Source: Polaribacter sejongensis
GTDB taxonomy: Bacteria > Bacteroidota > Bacteroidia > Flavobacteriales > Flavobacteriaceae
Assembly: GCF_038024065.1 (NCBI RefSeq)
Contig: NZ_CP150667.1
Location: forward strand, 1,116,001 to 1,180,000
Length of the DNA stretch: 64,000 nt
Direction: 5' to 3'
The notes under the pieces are model-generated. The model worked only from the letters and a program-made list of their open reading frames with translations. It was not told where the DNA came from and made no database searches. Each line of letters opens with the position of its first letter. Position 1 is the stretch's first letter. A program made the translations under genes and the position numbers. Of the stretch, positions 43,104 through 50,509 are shown piece by piece.

Positions 43104-43138
43104 TATCTTCAAGTTAAAAGGATTTTAACTTGAAGATA
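43104..43138. repeat. Perfect 16-base inverted repeat after rdgB
   Basis: TATCTTCAAGTTAAAA and its exact complement are separated by only GGA. The stem is perfect but has no T tract, so it is not a textbook terminator. It lies 19 bases after the rdgB stop. It may be an RNA 3' end or decay-control structure. Confidence 0.7.
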
Positions 43139-43199
43139 TAACGCAGCTTTAGAGAAGTTTAAAAATAAGTTTAGACTGCGCACAACCAGACAACCATCA

Positions 43200-44228
43200 A
43201 TGGAAAACAAATCATACACAAAACACTTCTTTTTATTATCAATTTCACTAGTCGTTTTGTTCTTTTTGAACATCAGTTTTGGGTCTGTTTCAATTCCGTT
43301 TAAAGATATTTTTAACAGCCTTTTTGGTGGTAATGTAACCAAGGAAAGTTGGGAAACTATTATTATCAATTTTAGAGTACCCAAAGCTATAACTGCTGTT
43401 TTAGTAGGTTCTGGCTTGTCTATTTGTGGTTTATTAATGCAAACCTTATTTAGAAATCCTTTGGCGGGTCCTTTTGTACTTGGTATTTCTTCTGGAGCAA
43501 GTTTAGGTGTTGCTATTTTAATATTGGGTTCTTCGGTTTTTGGAGGTTTTTTTCTTGCAAGTTCAGTCTCTAACTGGTCTTTGCCTATTGCTGCAAGTCT
43601 AGGTGCTTTTTTAGTTTTATCTGCCGTAATTATTGCAGCAAATAGAGTAAGAAATACCATGTCCATTTTAATCATCGGATTGATGTTTGGTTCCTTAACA
43701 TCTGCAGTTATAAGTGTTTTAGCATATTTTAGTGAAGCAGCTCAAATTCAACAATATTTATTTTGGAGTTTTGGTAGTTTGGGTAATTTAACTTGGAATG
43801 AAATTACCGTTTTTGTTATTATTTACTGTATCGGAATATTAGGAACCATCACCGTTATAAAACCTTTAAACAGTTTTTTATTAGGTGAAAACTATGCTAA
43901 GAGTTTAGGTGTTAATGTAAAAAAAAGTAGAAATATTATTTTACTAATTACCAGTATTTTAACTGGAGTAATTACAGCCTTTTCTGGGCCAATTGCCTTT
44001 GTAGGATTAGCAGTTCCGCACATAGCACGAATGTTGTTTTCTAGCTCTAATCATAAAATTTTATTACCCGCAGTAGCTATTATTGGTGCCATTGTTTTAT
44101 TAATTTGCGATGCTATTGCACAAATGCCTACAAGCGAATTTACATTACCTATTAATGCAATTACATCTTTATTTGGTGCACCAATTGTTATTTGGCTGCT
44201 AATTAGAAAAAAGAGATTGTTTGTATAA
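43200..44228 (+). CDS. FecCD-family ABC importer permease (iron/B12 type)
   Basis: Inner-membrane permease of the BtuC/FhuB/FecCD family (342 residues, about ten helices). Conserved segments: RVPKAITAVLVGSGLSICGLLMQTLFRNPLAGPFVLGISSGA and, for the coupling helix, GPIAFVGLAVPHIARM. The ATPase follows after 109 bases of octamer-rich sequence. No periplasmic binding protein or TonB receptor lies next to it, so the cargo (iron-siderophore, haem or cobalamin) cannot be fixed. Cobalamin would fit the scavenging adenosyltransferase elsewhere in the window, but that is speculation. Confidence 0.9.
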   Translation: MENKSYTKHFFLLSISLVVLFFLNISFGSVSIPFKDIFNSLFGGNVTKESWETIIINFRVPKAITAVLVGSGLSICGLLMQTLFRNPLAGPFVLGISSGASLGVAILILGSSVFGGFFLASSVSNWSLPIAASLGAFLVLSAVIIAANRVRNTMSILIIGLMFGSLTSAVISVLAYFSEAAQIQQYLFWSFGSLGNLTWNEITVFVIIYCIGILGTITVIKPLNSFLLGENYAKSLGVNVKKSRNIILLITSILTGVITAFSGPIAFVGLAVPHIARMLFSSSNHKILLPAVAIIGAIVLLICDAIAQMPTSEFTLPINAITSLFGAPIVIWLLIRKKRLFV

Positions 44229-44340
44229 TTAAGTAGCAAAGTTAAAAGTAGTGACAAAGTTACATCCTTAAAAATCTATAAGCACAGAAGCTGAACTTTG
44301 TAACTCTAAACCTTTGTAACTCTAAACCTTTGAAACTTTG
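44229..44340. repeat. AACTTTG-type repeat cluster between permease and ATPase genes
   Basis: The gap contains CAAAGTTA and GACAAAGTTAC, then the 16-mer CTTTGTAACTCTAAAC twice in tandem (44296-44327), and ends in CTTTGAAACTTTG. The final TTG of this repeat is the only available start codon of the ATPase gene. Confidence 0.6.
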
Positions 44341-45135
44341 AAAATAAAAAATAAACATATCATCCTTAAAACTGAAAATCTATCGATAGGTTATCAGCAA
44401 AAAAAGAACTCTAAAATTATTGCATCTAACATTAATTTAGAAATTGAAAAAGGAAAATTAATAACGGTTTTGGGTAAAAACGGAATCGGAAAGTCTACTT
44501 TATTAAGAACACTTTCTAAGGTTCAAAAACCTATTTCTGGAGAAATCTTCATTCATCAGAAAAATTTACAAAACTTCACAGAAAAAGCACTTTCTACTCA
44601 ATTAAGTTTGGTATTAACAGAACGTTTACCAGAAAGCCAGTTAACGGTTTACGAATTAATTGCATTAGGCAGACAGCCTTACACCAATTGGATTGATAAA
44701 CTTTCTAGCAAAGACATCGAAAAAGTAGATACAGCTATTAATCAAACAGAAATAGAACAACTTAAAAACAACCGTTTTTATGAATTAAGTGATGGTCAGC
44801 TGCAAAGAGTTTTAATTGCACGAGCATTAGCGCAAGACACCGAAATTATTATTTTAGATGAGCCAACAGCCCATTTAGACATGCATCATACCATTAAGAT
44901 ATTTTCATTATTAAAAAAATTAGTTGCAGATACTAATAAAACAATTATAATTTCTTCACACGAAATAAACCTATCTATTCAATTAGCAGATGAAGTAATG
45001 CTTTTAACAGAAAACACAGTACACTTCGGTACACCTACAGAATTAATAACAATTAATGCTTTTGACACACTTTTCCCTAAAGAACTTGTTAATTTTAACA
45101 AAACGTTACAACAATTTGTGATTAACAAAAGTTAA
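44338..45135 (+). CDS. ABC importer ATP-binding protein (FecE/BtuD type)
   Basis: ATPase partner of the FecCD permease (265 residues). Walker A GKNGIGKST, signature LSDGQLQRVLIARAL and Walker B IIILDEPTAHLD are intact. It uses a TTG start at 44338: an in-frame TAA at 44323 rules out upstream starts, and no ATG or GTG occurs before the Walker region. The start codon is formed by the terminal AAACTTTG octamer of the preceding repeat, an odd placement for a translation start. Confidence 0.9.
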   Translation: MKIKNKHIILKTENLSIGYQQKKNSKIIASNINLEIEKGKLITVLGKNGIGKSTLLRTLSKVQKPISGEIFIHQKNLQNFTEKALSTQLSLVLTERLPESQLTVYELIALGRQPYTNWIDKLSSKDIEKVDTAINQTEIEQLKNNRFYELSDGQLQRVLIARALAQDTEIIILDEPTAHLDMHHTIKIFSLLKKLVADTNKTIIISSHEINLSIQLADEVMLLTENTVHFGTPTELITINAFDTLFPKELVNFNKTLQQFVINKS

Positions 45136-45182
45136 GTTTGAGCTTTATTTTATTTTCAATATAATTTTATTCAACACAATTC

Positions 45183-46214
45183 ATGAAAAACATCCTTTAT
45201 ACATTTGGACTATTTTTTTTAATAGCATGTAGCTCTAGTAAAAATGCTACAAAAGAAGATTCAAACATCGATTATGCTGCTCAATATGCTGCATCAATTA
45301 CAGCTGAAGATTTAAAAACTAATTTATATATTTTTGCTTCGGATGAATTTGAAGGTAGAAATACCGGAGAACCTGGACAGAAAAAAGCGATTGAATTTTT
45401 AAAAAACTTCTATGTTTCTAAAGGAATCTCTTCTGGTTTAGGAGGCGATAATTATTATCAAGAAGTACCTGCTGAATGGATTAATAAAAATACACGTCGT
45501 GGTAAATATAAAGATTCAGAAAATGTTTTAGCATTTATAAAAGGATCAGAAAAACCAGATGAAATTGTAGTTATTTCTGCTCATTTAGATCACGAAGGTG
45601 TAAAAAATGGTGAAATTTATAACGGTGCAGATGATGATGGTTCTGGTTCTGTAGCTATTTTAGAAATTGCAAAAGCTTTTAAAGAAGCAGAAAAAGCAGG
45701 AAAAGGCCCTAAAAGATCGATATTATTTTTACATGTTACCGGTGAAGAAAAAGGATTATTAGGTTCTAAATATTATACTGAAAACCCAATATTTCCATTA
45801 GCAAATACTGTTTGTAATTTAAATATTGATATGATTGGCAGAATTGATGACGCACACAAAACAGACACGAACTACATCTATTTAATTGGAGCAGATAAAT
45901 TGAGCACAGAGCTTCACCAAGTTTCTGAAAACGCTAACACTAAATACACCAATATTAATTTAGATTATACTTATAATGATGAAAATGACCCAAATCGTTT
46001 TTACTATAGATCTGATCATTATAACTTTGCTAAACACAATATTCCTGTAATCTTTTATTTTAACGGAACACATGAAGATTACCATAAACCTTCTGATACT
46101 CCTGATAAAATTGAATATGAATTACTAGAAAAAAGAACTCGTTTGGTTTTTCATACAGCATGGGAAGTTGCCAATAGAGCAACAAGGTTAGTTGTTGATA
46201 AAGCTGGCAAGTAA
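45183..46214 (+). CDS. M28 family zinc peptidase, lipoprotein
   Basis: Exported aminopeptidase or related M28 enzyme (343 residues). Lipoprotein signal LIACSS (Cys16), then the metal ligands in AHLDHEG, GADDDGSGS, TGEEKGLLGS and NIDMIGR, followed by RSDHYNFAKHNIPVIFYF with a late His. All ligands appear present, so it is probably active at the periplasmic or outer-membrane face. It follows the ABC genes by 47 bases but may be independent; a strong terminator follows. Confidence 0.88.
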   Translation: MKNILYTFGLFFLIACSSSKNATKEDSNIDYAAQYAASITAEDLKTNLYIFASDEFEGRNTGEPGQKKAIEFLKNFYVSKGISSGLGGDNYYQEVPAEWINKNTRRGKYKDSENVLAFIKGSEKPDEIVVISAHLDHEGVKNGEIYNGADDDGSGSVAILEIAKAFKEAEKAGKGPKRSILFLHVTGEEKGLLGSKYYTENPIFPLANTVCNLNIDMIGRIDDAHKTDTNYIYLIGADKLSTELHQVSENANTKYTNINLDYTYNDENDPNRFYYRSDHYNFAKHNIPVIFYFNGTHEDYHKPSDTPDKIEYELLEKRTRLVFHTAWEVANRATRLVVDKAGK

Positions 46215-46240
46215 TACGTTTTAGTCAATAAAAAATTAAG

Positions 46241-46268
46241 AAAAACCTCACAAAATTGTGAGGTTTTT
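46241..46268. terminator. Bidirectional terminator
   Basis: AAAAACCTCAC and GTGAGGTTTTT form a stem with flanking A and T runs. It lies between the M28 peptidase and the convergent TPR gene and can serve both. Confidence 0.88.
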
Positions 46269-46279
46269 AATTTTAGAAC

Positions 46280-47650
46280 TTATTCCGTTGCTTTTTTATA
46301 ATCAACTAAAAGTTTTTGCACTTTTTTATCGTCATAGACAATTGGGTACAATTCTTTTAAAATAATATGATAATCGTAATCTATTGTTAAAGCAGTAATT
46401 AAGTGATCAAATCCGTATTTTTCTTTATTCAGAATAAAAAATAAGCCTGCTAATCTATATTCTATTTCAGCAGCATCTTTGTAAAATTTTTGTGCTTTAA
46501 CTAGAGTACTCATAGCATCGTTAAATTCGCCTAAAAAAGATAATACATCCGTTAAACCTATAAAAACCTCTAAGTCGGTATCATTTAAACTTAAACATTT
46601 TACATAACCAACTACCGCTTCTTCATAGAAGTTAAGTCTTAAATTAATTTCAGCATATCGTCTCCAATACAAAAAATTATCCTCTTCAATTTTTAACGCC
46701 TTAGAAATATAATAAGCAGCTTTCTGATAGTTTTCATCTAAAAAATATAAATTAGCGAGTGACACCCAACCTTTATCTAACAAAGGATCTTCATGTACCG
46801 CTTTTTTATAAAATGAAATAGCTTCATCTAAATTTAATAATTTTTCATAGCACTCTCCTACCCTAAGACATACAAAAGCAGTTGCATCATCTAATTCTAA
46901 CGTAATTAAATAATTATCGATCGCTTCTTTATAACGCCCTAATTGCTCTAAGGTTTTTGCTTTTTCTAAATAACCTCCAATAAAAGATTCATCAATTAAA
47001 ACAGCATATTCAAAAGACATTAAAGCCTTTTCAAACATTTCTAAAATAAAATATTGCCTTCCTAATTGATGCCAAGCAACCTCACAATATGGATTTCTTT
47101 CTACATAAGCATTTAAATACGTTATTGCTTCTTCATGTTTAGCTTCCATATCGAAACAATACACTACATTATACAAGGCAGAATAATCTTCAAAATCGAC
47201 TTCTACACACTTTATAAACGTAGAACGTGCATTATTAAAGTCGTCTAAATACAAATATTCCATTCCTAAAAGAGACCAAACATCTACTTTATCATCTGTA
47301 AAAGTCAACGCTTTTTTTAATAATTCTATAGCTTCTTTATGGTTTCCTTGTTTAGAACTGATGGTTGCTTTTTGTATAAAAACTTCATCATTATTAGGCT
47401 CTAAACGCTCAATTATTTTTAATAATATGGATGCTTTATCTAACTCATTTTCAAAAACATAAATTTCTACTTGTAGTAATTTTAACTCTACAGAAGCAGG
47501 GTGTTGTTGCAACCCTAATTTTACGGCTTTTTTAGCCAAAGCATGTTTACCAGCATCTAAATAATGTACAATTATTTCTTCAAACTCAACCAGATCAAAA
47601 AAATAAACTGCGTTGGTTTTAAGCATGGATTCAAACTTTAAGAGGGACAT
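46280..47650 (-). CDS. Tetratricopeptide repeat protein
   Basis: A 456-residue protein made almost entirely of about eleven to twelve TPR helical pairs (for example VWSLLGMEYLYLDDFNNARSTFIKCVEVDFED, AWHQLGRQYFILEMFEKALMSFEYAV, CLRVGECYEKLLNLDEAISFYKKAV). No signal peptide and no membrane helix, so it is likely a cytoplasmic scaffold. The family is conserved in Flavobacteriia in this size, but I know no function. It is divergent from pyrR. Confidence 0.85.
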   Translation of the reverse strand: MSLLKFESMLKTNAVYFFDLVEFEEIIVHYLDAGKHALAKKAVKLGLQQHPASVELKLLQVEIYVFENELDKASILLKIIERLEPNNDEVFIQKATISSKQGNHKEAIELLKKALTFTDDKVDVWSLLGMEYLYLDDFNNARSTFIKCVEVDFEDYSALYNVVYCFDMEAKHEEAITYLNAYVERNPYCEVAWHQLGRQYFILEMFEKALMSFEYAVLIDESFIGGYLEKAKTLEQLGRYKEAIDNYLITLELDDATAFVCLRVGECYEKLLNLDEAISFYKKAVHEDPLLDKGWVSLANLYFLDENYQKAAYYISKALKIEEDNFLYWRRYAEINLRLNFYEEAVVGYVKCLSLNDTDLEVFIGLTDVLSFLGEFNDAMSTLVKAQKFYKDAAEIEYRLAGLFFILNKEKYGFDHLITALTIDYDYHIILKELYPIVYDDKKVQKLLVDYKKATE

Positions 47651-47775
47651 AACTATTAGTTTTGAATTAGTATATTAAAGGTACTATAACTACGAGTTCC
47701 CATTTAATTTAGGTTATTTTTTTTTTAACAATTTAGTTAACATTAAAGTGATTTCGTTTTTAGTTGCTATAAATT

Positions 47776-47805
47776 TTGCACATACATTTATTTACAGTAA
47801 TTTTG
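47776..47805 (+). promoter_or_regulatory. Promoter of pyrR-pyrB
   Basis: TTG at 47776-47778 and TAATTTTG at 47798-47805 are 19 bases apart, a full match to the flavobacterial consensus. The transcript start would be near 47812. Confidence 0.65.
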
Positions 47806-47821
47806 ATTTTCAATAACTATC

Positions 47822-47839
47822 AAGCTAAATTGATAGCTT
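47822..47839 (+). promoter_or_regulatory. Hairpin in the pyrR leader next to the start codon
   Basis: AAGCTA and TAGCTT pair across a 6-base loop, ending 4 bases before the pyrR ATG. In a leader of about 32 bases this covers the ribosome start region. It is not the PyrR attenuation hairpin of Bacillus, and no terminator/antiterminator pair is visible. Confidence 0.4.
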
Positions 47840-47843
47840 TCTT

Positions 47844-48383
47844 ATGAGCAAAAAAAACTTACTTAACTCAAAGGATATTGAAATAATTTTACATCGATTG
47901 GCTTGTCAGTTAATCGAAAATCATAACGATTTTTCTAATACCGTATTAATTGGTTTGCAACCAAGGGGTAGTTTTTTGGCTAATAGATTAGCCGATTTAT
48001 TAAAAAACACTTACAACGTTAAAGACTTAAAATTAGGATTATTAGATATTACCTTTTACAGAGATGATTTTAGAAGAAGAGATGCACCTTTAGCAGCTAC
48101 AGCGACTAAAATGGACTTTATAATTGAAGGTAAAAATGTAGTAATTATTGACGATGTTTTGTTTTCTGGTAGAAGCATTAGAGCTGCATTAACTGCAATG
48201 CAAGCCTACGGCAGACCAGATAATATTGAGCTATTAGTATTAATAGACAGACGTTTTAGTAGACATTTACCAATTCAGCCAAATTATAGAGGCCGTCAAG
48301 TAGATGCTATTAACCATGAAAAGGTATTAGTTACCTGGAAAGAAACACACAAAAAAGACGCAGTTTACATAGAATCAAAATAA
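47844..48383 (+). CDS. pyrR: PyrR bifunctional regulator / uracil phosphoribosyltransferase
   Basis: Phosphoribosyltransferase-fold protein that in Gram-positive bacteria binds pyr mRNA in response to UMP and also has weak UPRT activity. PRPP motif VVIIDDVLFSGRSIRAALTAM and the PyrR-specific RGRQVDAINHEKV and IGLQPRGSFLANRL segments are present; 179 residues is normal. It lies 2 bases before pyrB in one operon, supporting a role in pyrimidine control, but the leader lacks a recognisable PyrR-binding hairpin, so regulation may be by translation or the protein may act only as an enzyme. Confidence 0.93.
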   Translation: MSKKNLLNSKDIEIILHRLACQLIENHNDFSNTVLIGLQPRGSFLANRLADLLKNTYNVKDLKLGLLDITFYRDDFRRRDAPLAATATKMDFIIEGKNVVIIDDVLFSGRSIRAALTAMQAYGRPDNIELLVLIDRRFSRHLPIQPNYRGRQVDAINHEKVLVTWKETHKKDAVYIESK

Positions 48384-48385
48384 TT

Positions 48386-49315
48386 ATGTCAGAATTAAGT
48401 GTAGAACATTTATTAGGAATAAAGTATCTAAAAGAAACTGATATTGATCTTATTTTTAGAACTGCAGATCATTTTAAAGAGGTAATTAACAGACCTATTA
48501 AAAAAGTTCCTTCTCTTAGAGATATTACTATTGCTAACTTGTTTTTTGAAAACAGTACGCGTACAAAATTAAGTTTCGAATTGGCAGAAAAAAGACTTTC
48601 TGCAGATGTAATTAACTTTTCTGCAGGACAATCTTCTGTAAAAAAAGGAGAAACTCTAATTGATACCGTAAACAATATTTTAGCAATGAAAGTTGATATT
48701 GTTGTTATGCGACATGCAAGTGTTGGAGCTGGCGTTTTCCTATCTAAACATGTAGATGCTAAAATTATTAATGCTGGAGACGGAACGCATGAACACCCGA
48801 CTCAAGCTCTATTAGACTCTTATTCTATTAGAGAAAAATTGGGCAGTGTAAAGGGCAAAAAAATAGTTATTGTAGGAGATATTTTACACTCTAGAGTTGC
48901 ATTATCTAATATTTTTGCACTGCAATTACAAGGTGCCAAAGTAAAGGTTTGTGGCCCTACAACACTTATTCCTAAATACATTTCTAGTTTGGGTGTAGAA
49001 GTAGAAACCAATCTAAAAAAAGCTTTAGAATGGTGTGATGTTGCCAATGTTTTACGTGTTCAAAATGAAAGAATGGATCTTAAGTACTTTCCTTCTACCA
49101 GAGAATACACGCAACTTTTTGGTATAAATCAAGAGATTTTAGATAGTCTCGACAAGAAAATTGTAATCATGCATCCAGGACCTATAAACCGTGGTGTAGA
49201 AATTACAAGTGAAGTTGCCGACTCTAATCAATCTATTATTCTAAACCAAGTAGAAAACGGAGTTGCCGTAAGAATGGCAGTTATTTATTTATTAGCACAA
49301 CAAGTTAAGCGATAA
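48386..49315 (+). CDS. pyrB: Aspartate carbamoyltransferase catalytic subunit
   Basis: Makes carbamoyl-aspartate for pyrimidine synthesis. The carbamoyl-phosphate motif FFENSTRTKLSFE, the QSSVKKGETL (80s loop) Ser-Lys, HPTQALLD and HPGPINRGVE are all present, and 309 residues is usual. No regulatory subunit pyrI is adjacent, consistent with a PyrR-type (class B/C) organisation. The toxin-antitoxin pair follows immediately. Confidence 0.95.
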   Translation: MSELSVEHLLGIKYLKETDIDLIFRTADHFKEVINRPIKKVPSLRDITIANLFFENSTRTKLSFELAEKRLSADVINFSAGQSSVKKGETLIDTVNNILAMKVDIVVMRHASVGAGVFLSKHVDAKIINAGDGTHEHPTQALLDSYSIREKLGSVKGKKIVIVGDILHSRVALSNIFALQLQGAKVKVCGPTTLIPKYISSLGVEVETNLKKALEWCDVANVLRVQNERMDLKYFPSTREYTQLFGINQEILDSLDKKIVIMHPGPINRGVEITSEVADSNQSIILNQVENGVAVRMAVIYLLAQQVKR

Positions 49316-49321
49316 ATTTCT

Positions 49322-49329
49322 TATATTTG
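49322..49329 (+). promoter_or_regulatory. Candidate -7 box of the toxin-antitoxin pair
   Basis: TATATTTG is an exact TAnnTTTG directly after the pyrB stop and 6 bases before the antitoxin ATG at 49336, so a transcript from it would be almost leaderless. The TTG at 49327, an alternative start, lies inside this box. No -33 element is clear. Confidence 0.4.
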
Positions 49330-49335
49330 GGAAAG

Positions 49336-49569
49336 ATGAGTACAGCTGAATTAAAAAATAAAATTCAATATTTTTTAGAAAACGCAGATGACAAAGTATT
49401 AAAAATTGTTAACGGCGTTTTTGAAAATTATTATCAAGATGAAATCGTTGCATTTTACCCTGACGGAAAACCAATGACCAAAAATAATTATATTACGGAT
49501 ATTGAAACAGCAAATAACCAAGTAAAAGAGGGAGATTATATTTCTGTTGAGGAACTTGAAAATGAATAA
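49336..49569 (+). CDS. Putative antitoxin of a RelE/ParE-type module
   Basis: A small acidic protein (77 residues from ATG 49336): MSTAELKNKIQYFLENADDKVLKIVNGVFENYYQDEIVAFYPDGKPMTKNNYITDIETANNQ... ending in acidic VEELENE. The size, predicted helical N-terminus and disordered acidic C-terminus, and overlap with the downstream RelE/ParE-like gene, match antitoxins of this group; the sequence by itself is weakly conserved. It comes right after pyrB and the toxin start overlaps its last 8 bases. Confidence 0.7.
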   Translation: MSTAELKNKIQYFLENADDKVLKIVNGVFENYYQDEIVAFYPDGKPMTKNNYITDIETANNQVKEGDYISVEELENE

Positions 49570-49840
49570 TAAGATTACTAAAGTTGTTTGGACAAGAAAA
49601 GCTCAAGAATCTTTACTCTTAATCTTAGAATATAGGTATACTAAATCGCCATCAGCAAGAAAAATTGTAAGAAAAGATATTATTAGAGCTTCAAAAGAAA
49701 TTCAGTTTGCTGAACAATTTCAAAAAGATGACATTTTACCAGAATACCGAAGAATAATTTTTAGAGATTATAAACGAATCTATTCTTATGAAAAAGAAGT
49801 AGTTTACATCTTAAATGTTATTTGTACAAAAGCGAATTAA
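49562..49840 (+). CDS. RelE/ParE superfamily toxin
   Basis: A 92-residue toxin: KITKVVWTRKAQESLLLILEYRYTKSPSARKIVRKDIIRAS, then EYRRIIFRDYKRIYSYEKEVVYILNVICTKAN. The pattern (W-T-x-x-A-x-x-x-L at the N-terminus, a conserved YRRIIFRDYKRIYSYE strand and a terminal hydrophobic strand) is that of ParE/RelE. The ATG at 49562, overlapping the antitoxin stop by 8 bases, gives a more typical start than the longer frame from 49547. Whether it is a gyrase poison (ParE) or an mRNA cleaver (RelE) is not clear. Confidence 0.85.
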   Translation: MNNKITKVVWTRKAQESLLLILEYRYTKSPSARKIVRKDIIRASKEIQFAEQFQKDDILPEYRRIIFRDYKRIYSYEKEVVYILNVICTKAN

Positions 49841-49844
49841 AATA

Positions 49845-50177
49845 ATGAAAATATTAAAAAAAGATACATATACACTTATTTCAAGTGATGAAAAGTCATT
49901 CTCTGAATTCTACAATTCTTTCTTAATTGAAGAAGAAAAAAGATCTAAAGAGCATATTATTATACAAATTTCAGACAACATTAACGCTTCAATAAAAGAT
50001 TTTTTACTATTTTTGAGAATAGCAGCTCAAAAAAAGGAAAATGGCACATCATTTGTATTAGTAAATTCTAGTATTAATATAGACGATTTTCCAGAAAACT
50101 TTAACATTACTCCTACTGTACAAGAAGCAATAGATGTAATAGAAATGGAAGCTATGGAAAGAGAACTAGGATTTTAA
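49845..50177 (+). CDS. Small conserved hypothetical protein upstream of rnz (STAS-like?)
   Basis: A 110-residue cytoplasmic protein (MKILKKDTYTLISSDEKSFSEFYNSFLIEEEKRSKEHIIIQIS...FVLVNSSINIDDFPENFNITPTVQEAIDVIEMEAMERELGF). The alternation of short strands (HIIIQIS; SFVLVNSS) and helices, ending with a helix after a TPTVQEAIDVIEMEAMERELGF tail, resembles a STAS/anti-anti-sigma fold, but I cannot claim the family. The ATG at 49845 is preferred over one at 49815. It comes just before the type IX domain gene and rnz. Confidence 0.65.
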   Translation: MKILKKDTYTLISSDEKSFSEFYNSFLIEEEKRSKEHIIIQISDNINASIKDFLLFLRIAAQKKENGTSFVLVNSSINIDDFPENFNITPTVQEAIDVIEMEAMERELGF

Positions 50178-50188
50178 ACAAGAAGCAA

Positions 50189-50509
50189 ATGGTAAAAAAA
50201 CTACTTTTTATTTTATTTTTATGTTACACTTCAATTGGTTTTTCTCAAGAAAACTCTATTGATGGTTTATCTGCTGCTCCAAATCCATTTACCAATTCTA
50301 CCAAAATTAGTTTTTCATCAGACGCTAACAAGACCATTTATTTTACGGTTAAAAATGTTCTAGGAAAAACAGTATATAGAAAAAGTATTCAGATTAAATC
50401 TGGTAAAAATAACATTCCTTTTTATAAAGATAATTTAGCTACAGGTATGTACATTTATAGTATTCAAGACAATAAAAGAACCATCTCTAAACGATTTGTG
50501 ATTAGATGA
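50189..50509 (+). CDS. Small exported protein consisting mainly of a type IX sorting (T9SS type A) domain
   Basis: A 106-residue protein: a signal peptide (MVKKLLFILFLCYTSIGFS-Q) followed directly by a C-terminal sorting domain, with LSAAPNPFTNSTKISF, a KTVYRK strand, and the end TGMYIYSIQDNKRTISKRFVIR. These are the T9SS type A motifs (PNP near the start, G-Y/I-Y near the middle, K-x-x-I/V-x at the end). Normally the domain is attached to a large cargo; here there are only about 10 residues between signal and domain. Its 3' end overlaps the rnz start by 4 bases (ATGA). Confidence 0.85.
   Translation: MVKKLLFILFLCYTSIGFSQENSIDGLSAAPNPFTNSTKISFSSDANKTIYFTVKNVLGKTVYRKSIQIKSGKNNIPFYKDNLATGMYIYSIQDNKRTISKRFVIR

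Noticed and set aside
43109..43675. Long minus-strand reading frame of 188 codons
   Set aside because: It lies antisense to the well-supported FecCD permease and has a Lys/Pro-rich composition with no family features.
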